Below, one piece after another: positions 27,070 through 37,600 of a stretch of 64,000 nt of DNA. The notes below the pieces were generated by a model. The model did not search any database. It was not told the DNA's origin and was given only the letters and a program-made list of their open reading frames with translations. Source of the DNA: Ostreococcus mediterraneus (lineage: Eukaryota; Chlorophyta; Mamiellophyceae; Mamiellales; Bathycoccaceae). Numbering within the stretch: position 1 is the stretch's first letter; every line of letters begins with the position of its first letter. The DNA lies in the NCBI GenBank assembly GCA_012295225.1, contig WMKK01000006.1, forward strand, positions 434,001 to 498,000, in the 5' to 3' direction. Position numbers and translations under genes: made by a program.

Positions 27070-28782
27070 ATGTTATCGTTGACATCTATGCGCGCGCTCG
27101 CGCCGGGCGCGTGCGCGCCGCGCGCGCGCGGGGCGAAACATGCGACAATCGCCCAGCCCCGTCGAGTGGCCAAGCTTCGCGTCTCGGCGGCGGGCGACGT
27201 CGCGGACTTTGCTGACGCACAGGTACGGTGTCGCGATCGCGATCGCGATCGCGCGCGAGGCGTGCGATATGAAATATCGGTCGTCGATTCGCGCGCTCGC
27301 GTGCGCGCGGTGGCGCTCGCGTGGGTGCGTTCGACGGCGACGACGCCCGTGGGCGTGGGGTCACAGGGGTTTCAGTGGTGACTGGGCCTATCTATCCGTC
27401 CGCGGAGCGCGCGAGACTTTTGGATTGTGATTTTGTCGTTCGCGTGACTGACTTTTGATTGTGTTTTGATGACGGTTGTGTAGGAACGCATGACGAGTAA
27501 GGGATTCGATGCAGCCATGCGCGTGCCGACAACCATGGCGAAGATTGGGTCGCAGCTCGGCGGCGGGGGCGCGGCGACGTTGGAGAAGGTTTCGTTGAAC
27601 ATTTCGCAATCGCAGTCGGTGGCGGCACCGAAGATTGCTGATGGTGGAGGCGGTGGTGGAAACGGTGGGAAGATTAACAACGGTGGTGGTGGAGGTGATG
27701 GCGACGAAGGGGACGATGATGATTATTTCGAGGAGGGTGACGACGACGACGGGGAGGAGGGATTTTTTAGCACGAGAGCGGCGATTGGGGAGACTTTTGA
27801 CAGAAAAGCCATTCAGGCTGTATTGTCAGAATGGTTCAAGACGATGGAGTCTTTACCTGGGGGGATTCGCATGGCGGTTGAGATGGGAATTGTTTCCTCT
27901 TTGGCGCTTGTTCGCTTTATGAGCGTCAACGTGCGCCCATCCATCGTGCGCGCCGTGTCCCGGGGCACGCCTCAAGCGTTTTCGCGCGCCTTCGTCGGTA
28001 GACTCATGGCTGATCCCGCCTTCTTGTACAAGCTTGCGTTTGAACAAGTTGTGACGATCAGTGCGGCGACGATGTATGAGGTTGCCCACCGTGGGGATAA
28101 GTTGAAGTCCGAATGGGATTTGGCGTTGAGCAACATTGCGCAATTGTCGCTCGCGAACGCCTTGACGGTTTGGTGCGTCACTCCTTCGCGCTCTTTCGGC
28201 GCTTCGGCGACGAACGGGTTCTCGAAGTTTATGGCGACGATGCCGAACAATGCGTTCGACCGTTCCGGTCCGTTGCGCCAGTACACGAATGCGACTCGCG
28301 GCTTGAGTGTCATCACCAAGGCTGCCGAGTTGTCCGCCGTGGGCGTCGCCACTGGGGGCGTATTTGCCGCCATCAACAGCGGTTTGTTGTCCATGCACAA
28401 GAAGAAGGAAGGCGAAAACTGGTCGCCGGCCATTCCGGTGCCAGACTTCAAGACGTCGGCGTTAGGCATGGGGGCTTTCTTGGGCATCTCGTGTAACTTG
28501 CGTTACCAGCTCTTGGGAGGCGCCGATCGATGGATGACGGAGCGACTTACGTCGTTAGCGTCCTCAGTCACCGCCACCGCTTTGGGTCGCGTGGTTAACA
28601 ACCAAATTGGTGAACCCACGCGTTTGTTCGCGTTGGGCTTGCCCATGCACGCCACGCTCGCGCAAACCGCGGGCGCCGCCGCCATCCCGCAGTTGACCAA
28701 GAAGAAGGTCGTGAAGAGGCGAAGAAAAGTTGTGAAGAAGCGAGTCGTACCGTCTGCTCAGCAGACTCCGGTTGCGGCTTAA
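27070..28782 (+). CDS. RETICULATA-related (DUF3411) chloroplast envelope protein
   Basis: Two exons, 27070-27222 and 27484-28782, encode 483 residues. The 261-base intron has donor GTACGG, a GTGACTGAC motif at about 27443-27452 and acceptor TAG, and both exons are in phase 0. Exon 1 supplies a transit peptide (MLSLTSMRALAPGACAPRAR). After a Gly/Asp-rich linker, the conserved DUF3411 core appears: GGIRMAVEMGIVSSLALVRF, VGRLMADPAFLYKLAFEQVV, LKSEWDLALSNIAQLSLANA then LTVWCVTPSRSFG, and several hydrophobic helices consistent with an integral membrane protein. Plant RETICULATA proteins sit in the chloroplast envelope and affect leaf mesophyll development and metabolism; the role in a unicell is unknown. 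The C-terminus is Lys/Arg-rich (KKKVVKRRRKVVKKRV). Confidence 0.87.
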
Positions 28783-28994
28783 ACATTCTTTCGCACACGA
28801 GTATTTCGCATTGCCACACAAAATCACTTAGAATACGCACAGCTGTTTGCGACTCGACGACACGTTCGCAGTCGCGACTAAATTCGGACTCATTGTAACA
28901 AAAGTTTCCGGTTTTCACACGTCTCGCCCAGCCACCTCGCCACGCACTTTCCAACCGTCTTCACGTTCCGCCATCGCACCTCTTGTCTCTTACG

Positions 28995-29057
<63 letters not shown>

Positions 29058-29145
29058 CGCATGAAACGCGCTGCCGACGCGACCCGTCGCGCCTCGACTC
29101 GCTCCGCGCCTCACACTCCCGCGCGCGCGGACTCCCGCAGCACCC
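28783..29145. promoter_or_regulatory. Intergenic region and 5' leader of PYRR with a TC microsatellite
   Basis: These 360 bases separate two plus-strand genes. The first half should contain the 3' end of the RETICULATA-related gene, the second half the PYRR promoter and leader. Its main feature is the (TC)29 run listed separately, 91 bases before the PYRR ATG. Confidence 0.4.
28997..29054 (+). repeat. (TC)29 dinucleotide microsatellite
   Basis: Fifty-eight bases of uninterrupted TC repeat (29 units), ending 91 bases before the start codon of the riboflavin gene. It gives pseudo-open frames of Leu-Ser or Arg-Glu on the two strands, which are not genes. Pyrimidine tracts just upstream of genes can affect promoter or leader function; that role is inferred only. 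Confidence 0.95.
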
Positions 29146-31158
29146 ATGGCGTCCGCCGCGCGCGCGTTTATCACACCGCGCGCGTTGACGCCATCGACGT
29201 CGACGTCGACGTCGACGTCGTCGTTCGCGACGACGTTCGTCAGTCGTTCTGTCCCGTCGTCCCACCGACGCCGCCACACGAGCGCATCGATAATTACCCC
29301 GTTCTCCGCTTCCACGTCCGACGCCTCGCGCGCCGAGCGCGACTGCGAGCTACTCCTTCGATGTTGCGATCTCGCGCGCGCGTCAGAAGGCCGCACGGCG
29401 CCGCACCCGTTGAGTGCGTGCGTGCTCGAGGTGGCGGACGGGACTGTGGCCGCGTCCTCGTCTTCGGCTTCGTCGGCGACGTTTGAGGCATTTCAACTCG
29501 GACAAGGCGGCACGCGCGCGGAGATGCTCGCGTGTGACGCCGCGAATGGCGCTGCGCGTGGCGGCACGGCGTATGTGAATTTAGAGCCCGTGCACGGAGA
29601 TTGCGCGGGGGAGACGCGGGCGGTGGAGGCGTTGGTCGCGAGCGGCGTAAAGCGCGTCGTCGTCGGCGTGGCGCATCCGTTGCCTGGACTGCGAGGGAAG
29701 GCTATCGCGGCGTTACGAGATCATGGTATTGATGTTGATGTGTTGGAATCGTGTGAGAGTGCTGGAGATGCGGTGTCGGCGGCGCGGGCGAGAGCGGCGG
29801 AGGAGTGTCGACGGGTGAACGAGGCGTTGTTATACCGCGTGGCGACTGGTTTGCCATTTAGCGTGTATAAGTACGCAATGACGCTCGATGGGAAGATTGC
29901 GACGTCTACGGGGCATTCATCGTGGGTTACCGGTGCGGAAGCGCGCGAGCGGGTGTTTCGTGAGCGCAAGAGAAGCGACGCTGTGGTCGTCGGCGGGCAG
30001 ACAGTGCGCCAGGACGACCCGAGGTTGACGTCTCGCGAGGAAGATGGCTTTCAACCTGCGCGCATCGTCTTGAGTCGATCGCTTAATTTGCCCGACGAGG
30101 CTCAATTGTGGAATGTCACCGTGGCGCCGACGATTGTGCTCACGGTGAAAGGAAAACGACCTGATTTCCAGAGCAGATTACGAGCCAAGGGCGTGGAGGT
30201 CGTGGAATTTGACGACCTCACTCCGCTCGCAGCGGCGCAGTACATGTACGCTCGAGGTTATTTGCGTTGTTTCTGGGAATGCGGTGGGGGATTAGCCGCA
30301 CCTGCGCTAAGCTCTGGGGTATTCCACAATATCATGGCGTTTGTGGCGCCCAAACTCGTCGGTGGTGGCAAGGATGCCCCGACGCCGCTCGGCGATTTGG
30401 GTATTCAAGCCATGCACGATGCGTTGCCGCTCTCGGGAGTTGGACTCGAGGTTTGTGGACGCGATATCTTAATGCGAGGATACGTGCCAAACTCCTCGAA
30501 CACTGGGCGGTTAGGAAAGATGGCGAGCGCCGGATATAGCTTGAGAGGGTTGGAATTTCACGTCGGCGAAAGTTCAGACGACGACGAACGCGCCGACGAC
30601 GGAACGCTCATCTCTGTCGAGCACGCCGCAGCGTCGTTAGCGATTGATGATGAAGTCTGTCACATGGATGAACTTCCACCGTTGGGTTTCTTCAAAGCTT
30701 GGGACGAAAACGGGGCGTTGAGTAATTTTGCCCCCTTTCCGGTGACCATCGACGGTGCGGTTTGGATGACGGTTGAGCACTATTATCAGGCACAAAAGTT
30801 TGCGGGCGTAGACTCAAAAATCGCGCGCGATGCGATTGAAGACATTAAACGCGCGATCTCACCCGAGGCCGCGGCAAAGATTGGCCGCAGCGTGCAAGCC
30901 AATCACCCGGATTGCGTCAGAAACGATTGGGATAACGCCAAACTCGACGTCATGCGTCGCGCGTTGGTTGAAAAGTTGACAACCTTTGAAGGTCCGCGTT
31001 CGTTGTTGCTCAAGTCAGTGTGCGACGACGGCCGTCAACGTGTGATAGAAAACTCACCCATGGATGCGATCTGGGGAGCCGGACGTGACGGTACAGGTCG
31101 CAACCTGTTAGGAGCGTTGTTGCAAGAAATTCGCGAGCAGGAGTTGCGAAGACGATAG
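29146..31158 (+). CDS. PYRR: Riboflavin biosynthesis reductase PYRR with C-terminal NADAR/COG3236 domain
   Basis: A 670-residue plastid-type protein with three domains, as in plant PYRR (Arabidopsis PHS1). After a Ser/Thr-rich transit peptide, a deaminase-like domain (about 60-240) has lost the zinc ligands: the HAE motif reads RAE, and the Cys-bearing LEPC...PPC motifs read LEPVHGDCAGET. A reductase domain (about 245-450) is intact, with YKYAMTLDGKIATSTGHSSW, AVVVGGQTVRQDDPRLTSR and FWECGGGLAAPAL, and should reduce the ribosylaminopyrimidine intermediate with NADPH. The last 165 residues are a NADAR/COG3236 domain (ALSNFAPFPVTIDGAVW, VEHYYQAQKF, IWGAGRDGTGRNLLG), known in plants to hydrolyse surplus reactive riboflavin intermediates. 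Active deamination must come from a separate PYRD. The ATG at 29146 has context CCCATGGCG. Confidence 0.92.
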   Translation: MASAARAFITPRALTPSTSTSTSTSSFATTFVSRSVPSSHRRRHTSASIITPFSASTSDASRAERDCELLLRCCDLARASEGRTAPHPLSACVLEVADGTVAASSSSASSATFEAFQLGQGGTRAEMLACDAANGAARGGTAYVNLEPVHGDCAGETRAVEALVASGVKRVVVGVAHPLPGLRGKAIAALRDHGIDVDVLESCESAGDAVSAARARAAEECRRVNEALLYRVATGLPFSVYKYAMTLDGKIATSTGHSSWVTGAEARERVFRERKRSDAVVVGGQTVRQDDPRLTSREEDGFQPARIVLSRSLNLPDEAQLWNVTVAPTIVLTVKGKRPDFQSRLRAKGVEVVEFDDLTPLAAAQYMYARGYLRCFWECGGGLAAPALSSGVFHNIMAFVAPKLVGGGKDAPTPLGDLGIQAMHDALPLSGVGLEVCGRDILMRGYVPNSSNTGRLGKMASAGYSLRGLEFHVGESSDDDERADDGTLISVEHAAASLAIDDEVCHMDELPPLGFFKAWDENGALSNFAPFPVTIDGAVWMTVEHYYQAQKFAGVDSKIARDAIEDIKRAISPEAAAKIGRSVQANHPDCVRNDWDNAKLDVMRRALVEKLTTFEGPRSLLLKSVCDDGRQRVIENSPMDAIWGAGRDGTGRNLLGALLQEIREQELRRR

Positions 31159-31229
31159 AAGGAAAACATTCCTAAAGTAGAGCTATAAAGCGTTGTTTTT
31201 CATGAAAACAATCAAACCAATGACTAATC

Positions 31230-32975
31230 TTATTTCGCCGCGCTCTGCATGCTATGGATTTCGCGTAAAAGCGCCTTTGCCGCGTGTTTCGCCGGTCCCG
31301 GGACGTCAAGCAAGCGCACGCACGCCGCCTCAGCTTCGCCCAGCCTTCCTTCCTTCTTGTAGAACTGCGAAAGGAACTCTAAAGCTTCAATCTTTTCGCC
31401 ACTTTCGACGCCTTCTTCATCTAGTCTCTTAAGATTGAGCAAATAATAGTGCGCCGCCGCCTTCTCATTCTTGTTTGCGTGTAGAGTGGCGAGCTTGGAG
31501 AGTGCGAGACCTTCGCGTTCGTTATTCGCCACGGCGCGTTGATAACATCGGATCGCCGACGTGAACATTTTAAGCTGATCTGATTCGTAGCACTGCCCCA
31601 TGGCACACCACATGCGCGCATCGTCAGGACGCAATTTGACCGCCTGCTGGTAGTAGTACATGGCGTAATATGGCATTTGTAAAATTTCATACGTCTGCCC
31701 CAAACCGTACCACGCGCGAAAGTCGCGCGGGTTGATATCCACGGCGTGTCTGTATGCATCAATCGCCGCCGCCGGATTCTTCATCTCTACGTACTCATGA
31801 CCCACGAGCGTCCACGCACTCAAGTATCGCGGATTCAAGCGTAGGGCGCGCTTAAAGTACACCACCGCCTTGGCGTGTTGGGATTTCAACGAATAATAAT
31901 TGCCGACGATGCAGCACGTCTCTGGGCGGTATTTATCCGTCATCACCAAGTGATGTGCCAAGTGTGACAAGTCTGCGAATTCCTCTTTGACGTACAACAC
32001 GTTGGAATAGTTGTCCATGCCATCAATTCTGTACGGGTCGAGTTCTCGAATGTCTCTGTAAATGTCTTGCGCTTGGTCAAACTCGCGCAAATTGTAGTGC
32101 GCCTCCGCCATGTGCCCGAGGAGCACCTTGCTCTGCGGGAATTCCGCGCCGAGTGCGATGAACGTGTCGAGACTTTCCTTGTTCTTTTGCATCTCGAGCT
32201 GTAGCGCGCCTAAAAACCAGCGATAGACCCAATGCGAGCGCGGCAAATCCAACGCTCGTTCCTCTTCTTCACTCGCCAACATGGGAATCAACGCCTGCCA
32301 CGCGCTCCAATTCAACGGGTACAGCTTGCACGCCTGGACTAAATGCGCCTTGGCGTCGGCGGGCTGACCAATCTCTCGACACACCACGCCATGAAGGTAG
32401 GTGAGAAATCCATCCTTGTTCGTGGCGCCGCGCAACCATTCATTTAAGGATTCGAGCTCTTGATTTCCCGTCGTCGACGTCCCCGCGCCCGCGCCGTGTC
32501 GCCGAGCGCCAATCGATTGCGTCGCCGAATCCCCACCCTGACCCGCGCTCGATAAACCTTTACCATCACCACCATCATCACTCACGCCCGCGGATTGCCC
32601 TTTACTCTTCTCACCCGCTAAAAACGTCGCGTACTCGCGCACAAACGTCGGCAGCGGCGCGCTCGCATCCTTCAACGCGTACGCGCACCGTCGATACTCC
32701 CCTAAATCAAAGTACGACTTTGCGAGCTGGTAGATATCATCCGCGCCAGAATTATCCACAACCACGCTAAACACACCACCGTCGTTATCATACTCCTCCA
32801 TCGCCATCATCGACGCGTCGCCCCGCCCGACCGCCGACGCCGACGCGCCGTCTCGCGCGCTCGCCCCGAGCCCAACCAACTGCTCGCACGCCCACGTCGC
32901 CGCGTGCGCCAATCCTCGCGCGCGACAATCATCCACCGCGCGCCGTAACTCCTCCGCCCGCCCGTGCGTCGTCAT
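31230..32975 (-). CDS. APC8: Anaphase-promoting complex subunit 8 (CDC23)
   Basis: A 581-residue tetratricopeptide protein matching APC8/CDC23, a scaffold subunit of the anaphase-promoting ubiquitin ligase that controls exit from mitosis. The N-terminal APC8 domain has YQLAKSYFDLGEYRRCAYAL and, after a Gly/Ser-rich insert (about 145-180), LYPLNWSAWQALIPM. The TPR array includes the family-specific YRIDGMDNYSNVLYVKEEFA, DKYRPETCCIVGNYYSLKSQ, RALRLNPRYLSAWTLVGHEY and ALMYYYQQAV-type repeats (YYAMYYYQQAVKLRPDDARM). The frame has a GTG upstream at 32978, but the ATG at 32975 is the start. It converges on PYRR with 71 bases between stops. Confidence 0.92.
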   Translation of the reverse strand: MTTHGRAEELRRAVDDCRARGLAHAATWACEQLVGLGASARDGASASAVGRGDASMMAMEEYDNDGGVFSVVVDNSGADDIYQLAKSYFDLGEYRRCAYALKDASAPLPTFVREYATFLAGEKSKGQSAGVSDDGGDGKGLSSAGQGGDSATQSIGARRHGAGAGTSTTGNQELESLNEWLRGATNKDGFLTYLHGVVCREIGQPADAKAHLVQACKLYPLNWSAWQALIPMLASEEEERALDLPRSHWVYRWFLGALQLEMQKNKESLDTFIALGAEFPQSKVLLGHMAEAHYNLREFDQAQDIYRDIRELDPYRIDGMDNYSNVLYVKEEFADLSHLAHHLVMTDKYRPETCCIVGNYYSLKSQHAKAVVYFKRALRLNPRYLSAWTLVGHEYVEMKNPAAAIDAYRHAVDINPRDFRAWYGLGQTYEILQMPYYAMYYYQQAVKLRPDDARMWCAMGQCYESDQLKMFTSAIRCYQRAVANNEREGLALSKLATLHANKNEKAAAHYYLLNLKRLDEEGVESGEKIEALEFLSQFYKKEGRLGEAEAACVRLLDVPGPAKHAAKALLREIHSMQSAAK

Positions 32976-33482
32976 CACACGCGACTACTCGAATACAACG
33001 ACGACAAAGGTGACGCGCGCGCCAACCAACGTCTGAAGACGACTCGTCCGACACGACACCAATCCCCGATCGCGCGCCGCACCCGACTCTATCGCCTCGC
33101 GCCTCACACCGCGCGCGCGCGCGCGCACGCGCTCGCCTATCTCTCGTCACGCGCCTACGCCGCGCCACGCCGCGCCGCGCCGCGTCGCCGTATCACGACG
33201 CACACGCGGCGCGCGCGATGCGCATTCAAAATCAAAATCGCGCGCACGATTTACACCCATAACTTTTGCCACGTCACCGCCGTCGTCGTCGCCTCCCGTC
33301 GCCGCCTCGACGCGCGCGCGACCGGGCGCGCGTCGTCGTCGCGTCGTCGTCGTCGTCGTCGCCGGTCGCGATCGGCCGATGTGTCCCTCGTCGACGCCGC
33401 GTGTCCGATCTTTCGTCCACCCTCCGACGTCGCGACTCGACGCCGTCGCGCGCGCGGCATTCCAGCACACGCACCACGCACG
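32976..33482. promoter_or_regulatory. Divergent promoter region, APC8 and Lhcp
   Basis: About 500 bases with CGTCGT trinucleotide runs (about 33277-33366), an alternating CGCG run (about 33110-33130) and a GCCGC repeat (about 33160-33186). A very highly expressed antenna gene begins at the right end, so strong promoter elements are expected, but I could not define one. Confidence 0.35.
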
Positions 33483-34323
33483 ATGTCCGCGCTCCTCGCG
33501 TCCTCCTTTGTCTCCCGCGTCGCCGCCTTCAAGGCGAGCAAGATCCAAGTACGTCGGTATTTATGCGTCGCATCGCGTCGCATCGCGCGCGCGCGCGGTG
33601 GTCGACGCGCGATCGATCGATCGATCGATGGGAATGCGAATGCGCGGTGACTGACGGGTGTGAACTGTATCTTTGCGCGAATCGTAGGCCAAGTCTGTCT
33701 CCACGACGGTCAAGGCTGANATCTACCCGGAATTCGGTACCTACCCGGGTGGTGGTGAGTCCCCGATCATTCCGTTCGGTGACGAAAAGAACGCCGAGCG
33801 TGAAGTGATCCACGGCCGCTGGGCGATGCTCGGCGTCACCGGCGCGTGGGCCGCCGAAAACGGCACNGGTATCCCGTGGTTCACGGCGGGTACCTTGTGC
33901 ACCCCGGATGACTGCACCGCCGTTGCGGACAAGTTCCCGGGCGCCGTCGCCCCGCTCGCGCCGGAAGGCTCTGGCTACCCGTCCTTCTGGGCGGTGCTCG
34001 CCATTGAAGTCATCCTCGTCGGTGGCGCCGAAGCGTACCGTACCGGTATCTCTGACTCTCCGTTCGATGATGGCCTCACCGTCGGTGACGTCAACCCGGG
34101 TGGACGCTTCGACCCGCTCGGCCTCGCCGAGTCTGGTGACCTCGAAGAGCTCAAGATCAAGGAATTGAAGCACTGCCGTTTGTCCATGTTCGCGTGGTTG
34201 GGCTGCATCTTCCAAGCGCTCGCCACCCAAGAAGGCCCGATTGCCAACTGGCAATCCCACGTCGCGGACCCGGTTCACTCCAACGTCCTCACCAACGCGG
34301 CCAAGGGTTTCGGCTTCTACTAA
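33483..34323 (+). CDS. LHCP: Prasinophyte light-harvesting chlorophyll-binding protein (Lhcp)
   Basis: Two exons, 33483-33548 and 33688-34323, give a 233-residue antenna protein. The intron has donor GTACGT, GTGACTGAC at about 33647-33655 and acceptor TAG, in phase 0. The protein has three helices: the first holds the chlorophyll-binding EREVIHGRWAMLGVTGAW, the second PSFWAVLAIEVILVGGAEAY, the third LEELKIKELKHCRLSMFAWL. The loop GRFDPLGLAESGDLEELKIK is typical of LHC proteins. The text, lacking the usual LHCII N-terminal segment and with GTLCTPDDC in the first loop, fits the Lhcp class, the major antenna of Mamiellales, which is encoded by several near-identical genes. Codon use in exon 2 is far more biased than in neighbours, as expected for very high expression. 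Two bases are undetermined (N at 33720 and 33867). Confidence 0.9.
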
Positions 34324-34674
34324 GCGATATGTTATCAATATATTGCATGATTAGTGTGAATGCGAAAGCGTTTAAACTTTTCTAGAACTCCTATGTCTAG
34401 CGCTAGAGACTCGCGCGTCTTTGAACCGCGCGCGAGGTGAAGGTGATAGTGCGATGGCGTTCGTACAAAATAACGTGTTTGTGTGAAGTCGTGAACAATG
34501 TATTTCTCATCATCTGTTGTAAGCTATTTGATGCAAATCTAAAAAAACGAACAACTAATTAACCGTGATGTATTCATTCGTCGCTCATCGTCATCGCGTA
34601 TACGGTATGTGGTTAGAACTTGTTGGTTTTCTTTAAGTAATTACACGGCGCGTCTACCATACCACGGTAACATT
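34324..34674. other. Convergent intergenic region, no gene seen
   Basis: These 350 bases separate the converging Lhcp and BRCT genes. The stretch is AT-richer than its surroundings, especially 34480-34640, and should contain both 3' ends. I saw no hairpin terminator or small gene. Confidence 0.4.
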
Positions 34675-37600
34675 TTAGTTTGAATCTTTCAACGCGCGAC
34701 GTCGTTTGCCGACGCGTTCAGCGAGAGGCGCGTTCTCCGCGCGCTTCGCCCGAGTTTGTCGCTGGCTTAACAACACAGCCTGCTCTGCGGGCTTTTCAGC
34801 TCGCGCAGGTGTTTGTCGCGCCTTGGCTTTTGTGGGTTGAGCGTTCTTTGTCTTTGTCTTTGTCGTATTCACGTCGTCGACGTGAGGCGACGCGGGCGCT
34901 GCTGGTGCAGCGACAGTGACGCACGCGCCGCGTTTTGATAACGCATCGATGACGGCATCGTTCTCACTCGTCGACGCGGACGCACCAAATAAGCAGTGCG
35001 CATCCAACAACGCGCCTGGGGTTGAAATCCAAGACTTGAAAAATTCAGGCGTAACGACGAGGACGCCGCCGGCGCACGCGTCAATCAAAGGCGCGAGTCG
35101 TGGCACCGCTGTAGGCGTGCGCACGTCGGCGTGATCGGTGATGACGATATCCGGTACTTCGGCTTGCGTCAAGCACACGTCACCCTTGGATGAAACCGAT
35201 GACAGCGACGCGCCGCCGGCGCGTAAGACGACGTCAAGCATCGCGCGGTCAATCTTTGCGCTTGGCTCAAAAGGTAAGAGTGCGATGGATAATCCCTTGA
35301 AGGCGCTATGCGGGGCGACAGTGGACCAATGCTTGGTGGCTTGCGCATCGATCACGCCCATTTCCGCCCCACGGCCGCCTCGCCATAAATGCTTGTCGCG
35401 CACGTCAACGATTTTGCCTGCGCTCGCGCACTCGACGAGGAAAGATTCGTCAACCAAGTGCGCTCCAGAAATTGCACCGGCGAGAAACTTGATCGAACGA
35501 CTACCTCGCGCACCAAAAACTACGTGCGTCGTAGATGGCTCCCATTCATGTCCGGAGCAAAGAATGGCGCCGAGACGACGCACGAGCGTGGAATACTTTT
35601 TGATGTCCACCGAGCTGAAACCGCTCAAAGCGACGTACGCCTTGGTCACGAACGCGGGCGTCGCCGCTTTCGTCACCGTCGGCTTTGTCTTTGGTTTGCT
35701 CGGCGCTTTCGCAGCCTTAGCCACTACCTTTGTCGTCGTGGTAGCAGTTTTTCGCGTCGTCTTCGTCATCGAATCCTTAGACGTGGACGCTTTGGACGCG
35801 TCTCGCCCTCGTCGCTCGGGTTCGGGTGCCTGGTTTTCAACGCGTTCTTCCTGCTCGGGCGCGAAATCCTCAACCGGCGCCATGACGGGCTCTTCTTCGT
35901 CAACGCGTTCCTCATCTTCCTCCTCCTCGATGCCGCTCGGCACGAGTTGGCTCGCAGGGCGCTGCGTGGGATCGGGTTCGCTCGGACCGGCTAACAATTC
36001 GTAATATCCAGCGACGACGTCGCGCACGGTTCGGTCGACGGGGGCGAGAACCACACCGGCTAAATTCCCAGGCTTTCGCGCCGGAAGGGTGATGACCTTG
36101 TCCGCACTCGCGAATGACCCATCGCCGTTGAAAAGCTGCGCGTAATCGGTGCCCTGGAAGCTATGCGCGAGATGCATATAGGTGAGAAAGGTTGTCAAGA
36201 GAGCGTCTGCGCCGGCGCGCACGCGTTCGCCCACCACCGGTTGCTTCGCCGTCTCTACGCGGATCATGGCTTGAATCCAAGCACCAAGAGGTCCTTGCTT
36301 TTGCTGCATTTCGAGATCGTCAACAAACTTGATGATACCTTCGCAATCGTTACGTAAAGATTCGTCGAGTAAGATGACGGTGCCGCTGTACAACGTGCGC
36401 ATGCATAAGCCGTTGCCTTCACGCAAGATCTCCTCCTCCTGACGCTCGGAAATGCCTTGATCGAACACATCGAAACGTATTTCACCGTTACGAATGCGTG
36501 CCATTCGAGTTTCGTTATCCTCGTTTTCTACTCGGCCTCTACCGCTCGCCAAAAGCGTACAAAATTCATCGACGTTGGGCGCATCCGTGAGCGGCTCGGC
36601 TTCGGCGTCTTCAAAAAAGCTAAACCATGCGTTATTGGGCGCATACCGTCCCCCGAACGCCTTCTCGACGTCATCAGGACTTCCAACTAACCCGTGAAAC
36701 ATATCTTCTGGTTGCGTGCAGTTACCTTGGAGCGCTTCTTTATACTTTGGGTCGATGCGACTGCGCTTGCTCACCGCGACTCGCGCGCCTCTCCTCTCCT
36801 CTTCAACCCAATCTGGAGAACGCCACGCCGCGCCCTTGCTCGCACTCTTGCTCGCCGATCGTTTATTGTCTTCTTTCACCGCGCTCGGCGTTTGTACCTT
36901 CTTCTTTGCCGATAGCGTTAGCGGTGCGGTTTCGAGCTGAGACGTAAACGCGTTGGCGTCGGCGCTCGACGCGTTTGCGCGCGCCGTCATCATCGTCGAC
37001 GTCGTCGTCGTGCCCATCGAATCTGGAACCACCGACAACTCTTTCCTCGTCGCATCTTCTACCCCATCTTCATCTTCGCTATCCGGTACCGCGTTCGCCA
37101 ATTCATCCTCCTCCTTACCGCTTCGTAGTCCAAACGCCGCCTCGTCCACGCGCGCCCAGCGCCTCACGCACTCCTCCAACCACCTATGATTCACAATCTT
37201 CGCCGTCGTCCATCCTCTCGCACGTTCCCACTTCGCACCAGAAAATTCAAACGCCACCAAATGCGTCACTCCGCGATCGAACACCTTCTGATACGTCCCG
37301 CCGAGAACCTTCACCATGGTCTCCACGTCTCGTCGGCGCTGTCCGTTGTACCCCGTGACGCACACCACGCAATCCTTAAACGCCTCCAACCCCGCCACCG
37401 ATCGCGGCGGCACGTACAACACATTCGAATCCACATCCAACAACGTCTTCGCGCTCAAGCACGCGCGAATCCACTCGGCGCTGACGACGCGCGCGTTCCG
37501 TTCTGCGTCGCCAAGCGTCGCCGACGCATCCTCAACCGCCACGTGCGTCACCTCACCGCGCACCGCCACCGCCGCATCACCGCCGTCGTCATCCATCACC

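Noticed and set aside
28890-29396. Frames of repeated Leu-Ser and Arg-Glu over the TC run
   Set aside because: They are translations of the microsatellite, not genes.
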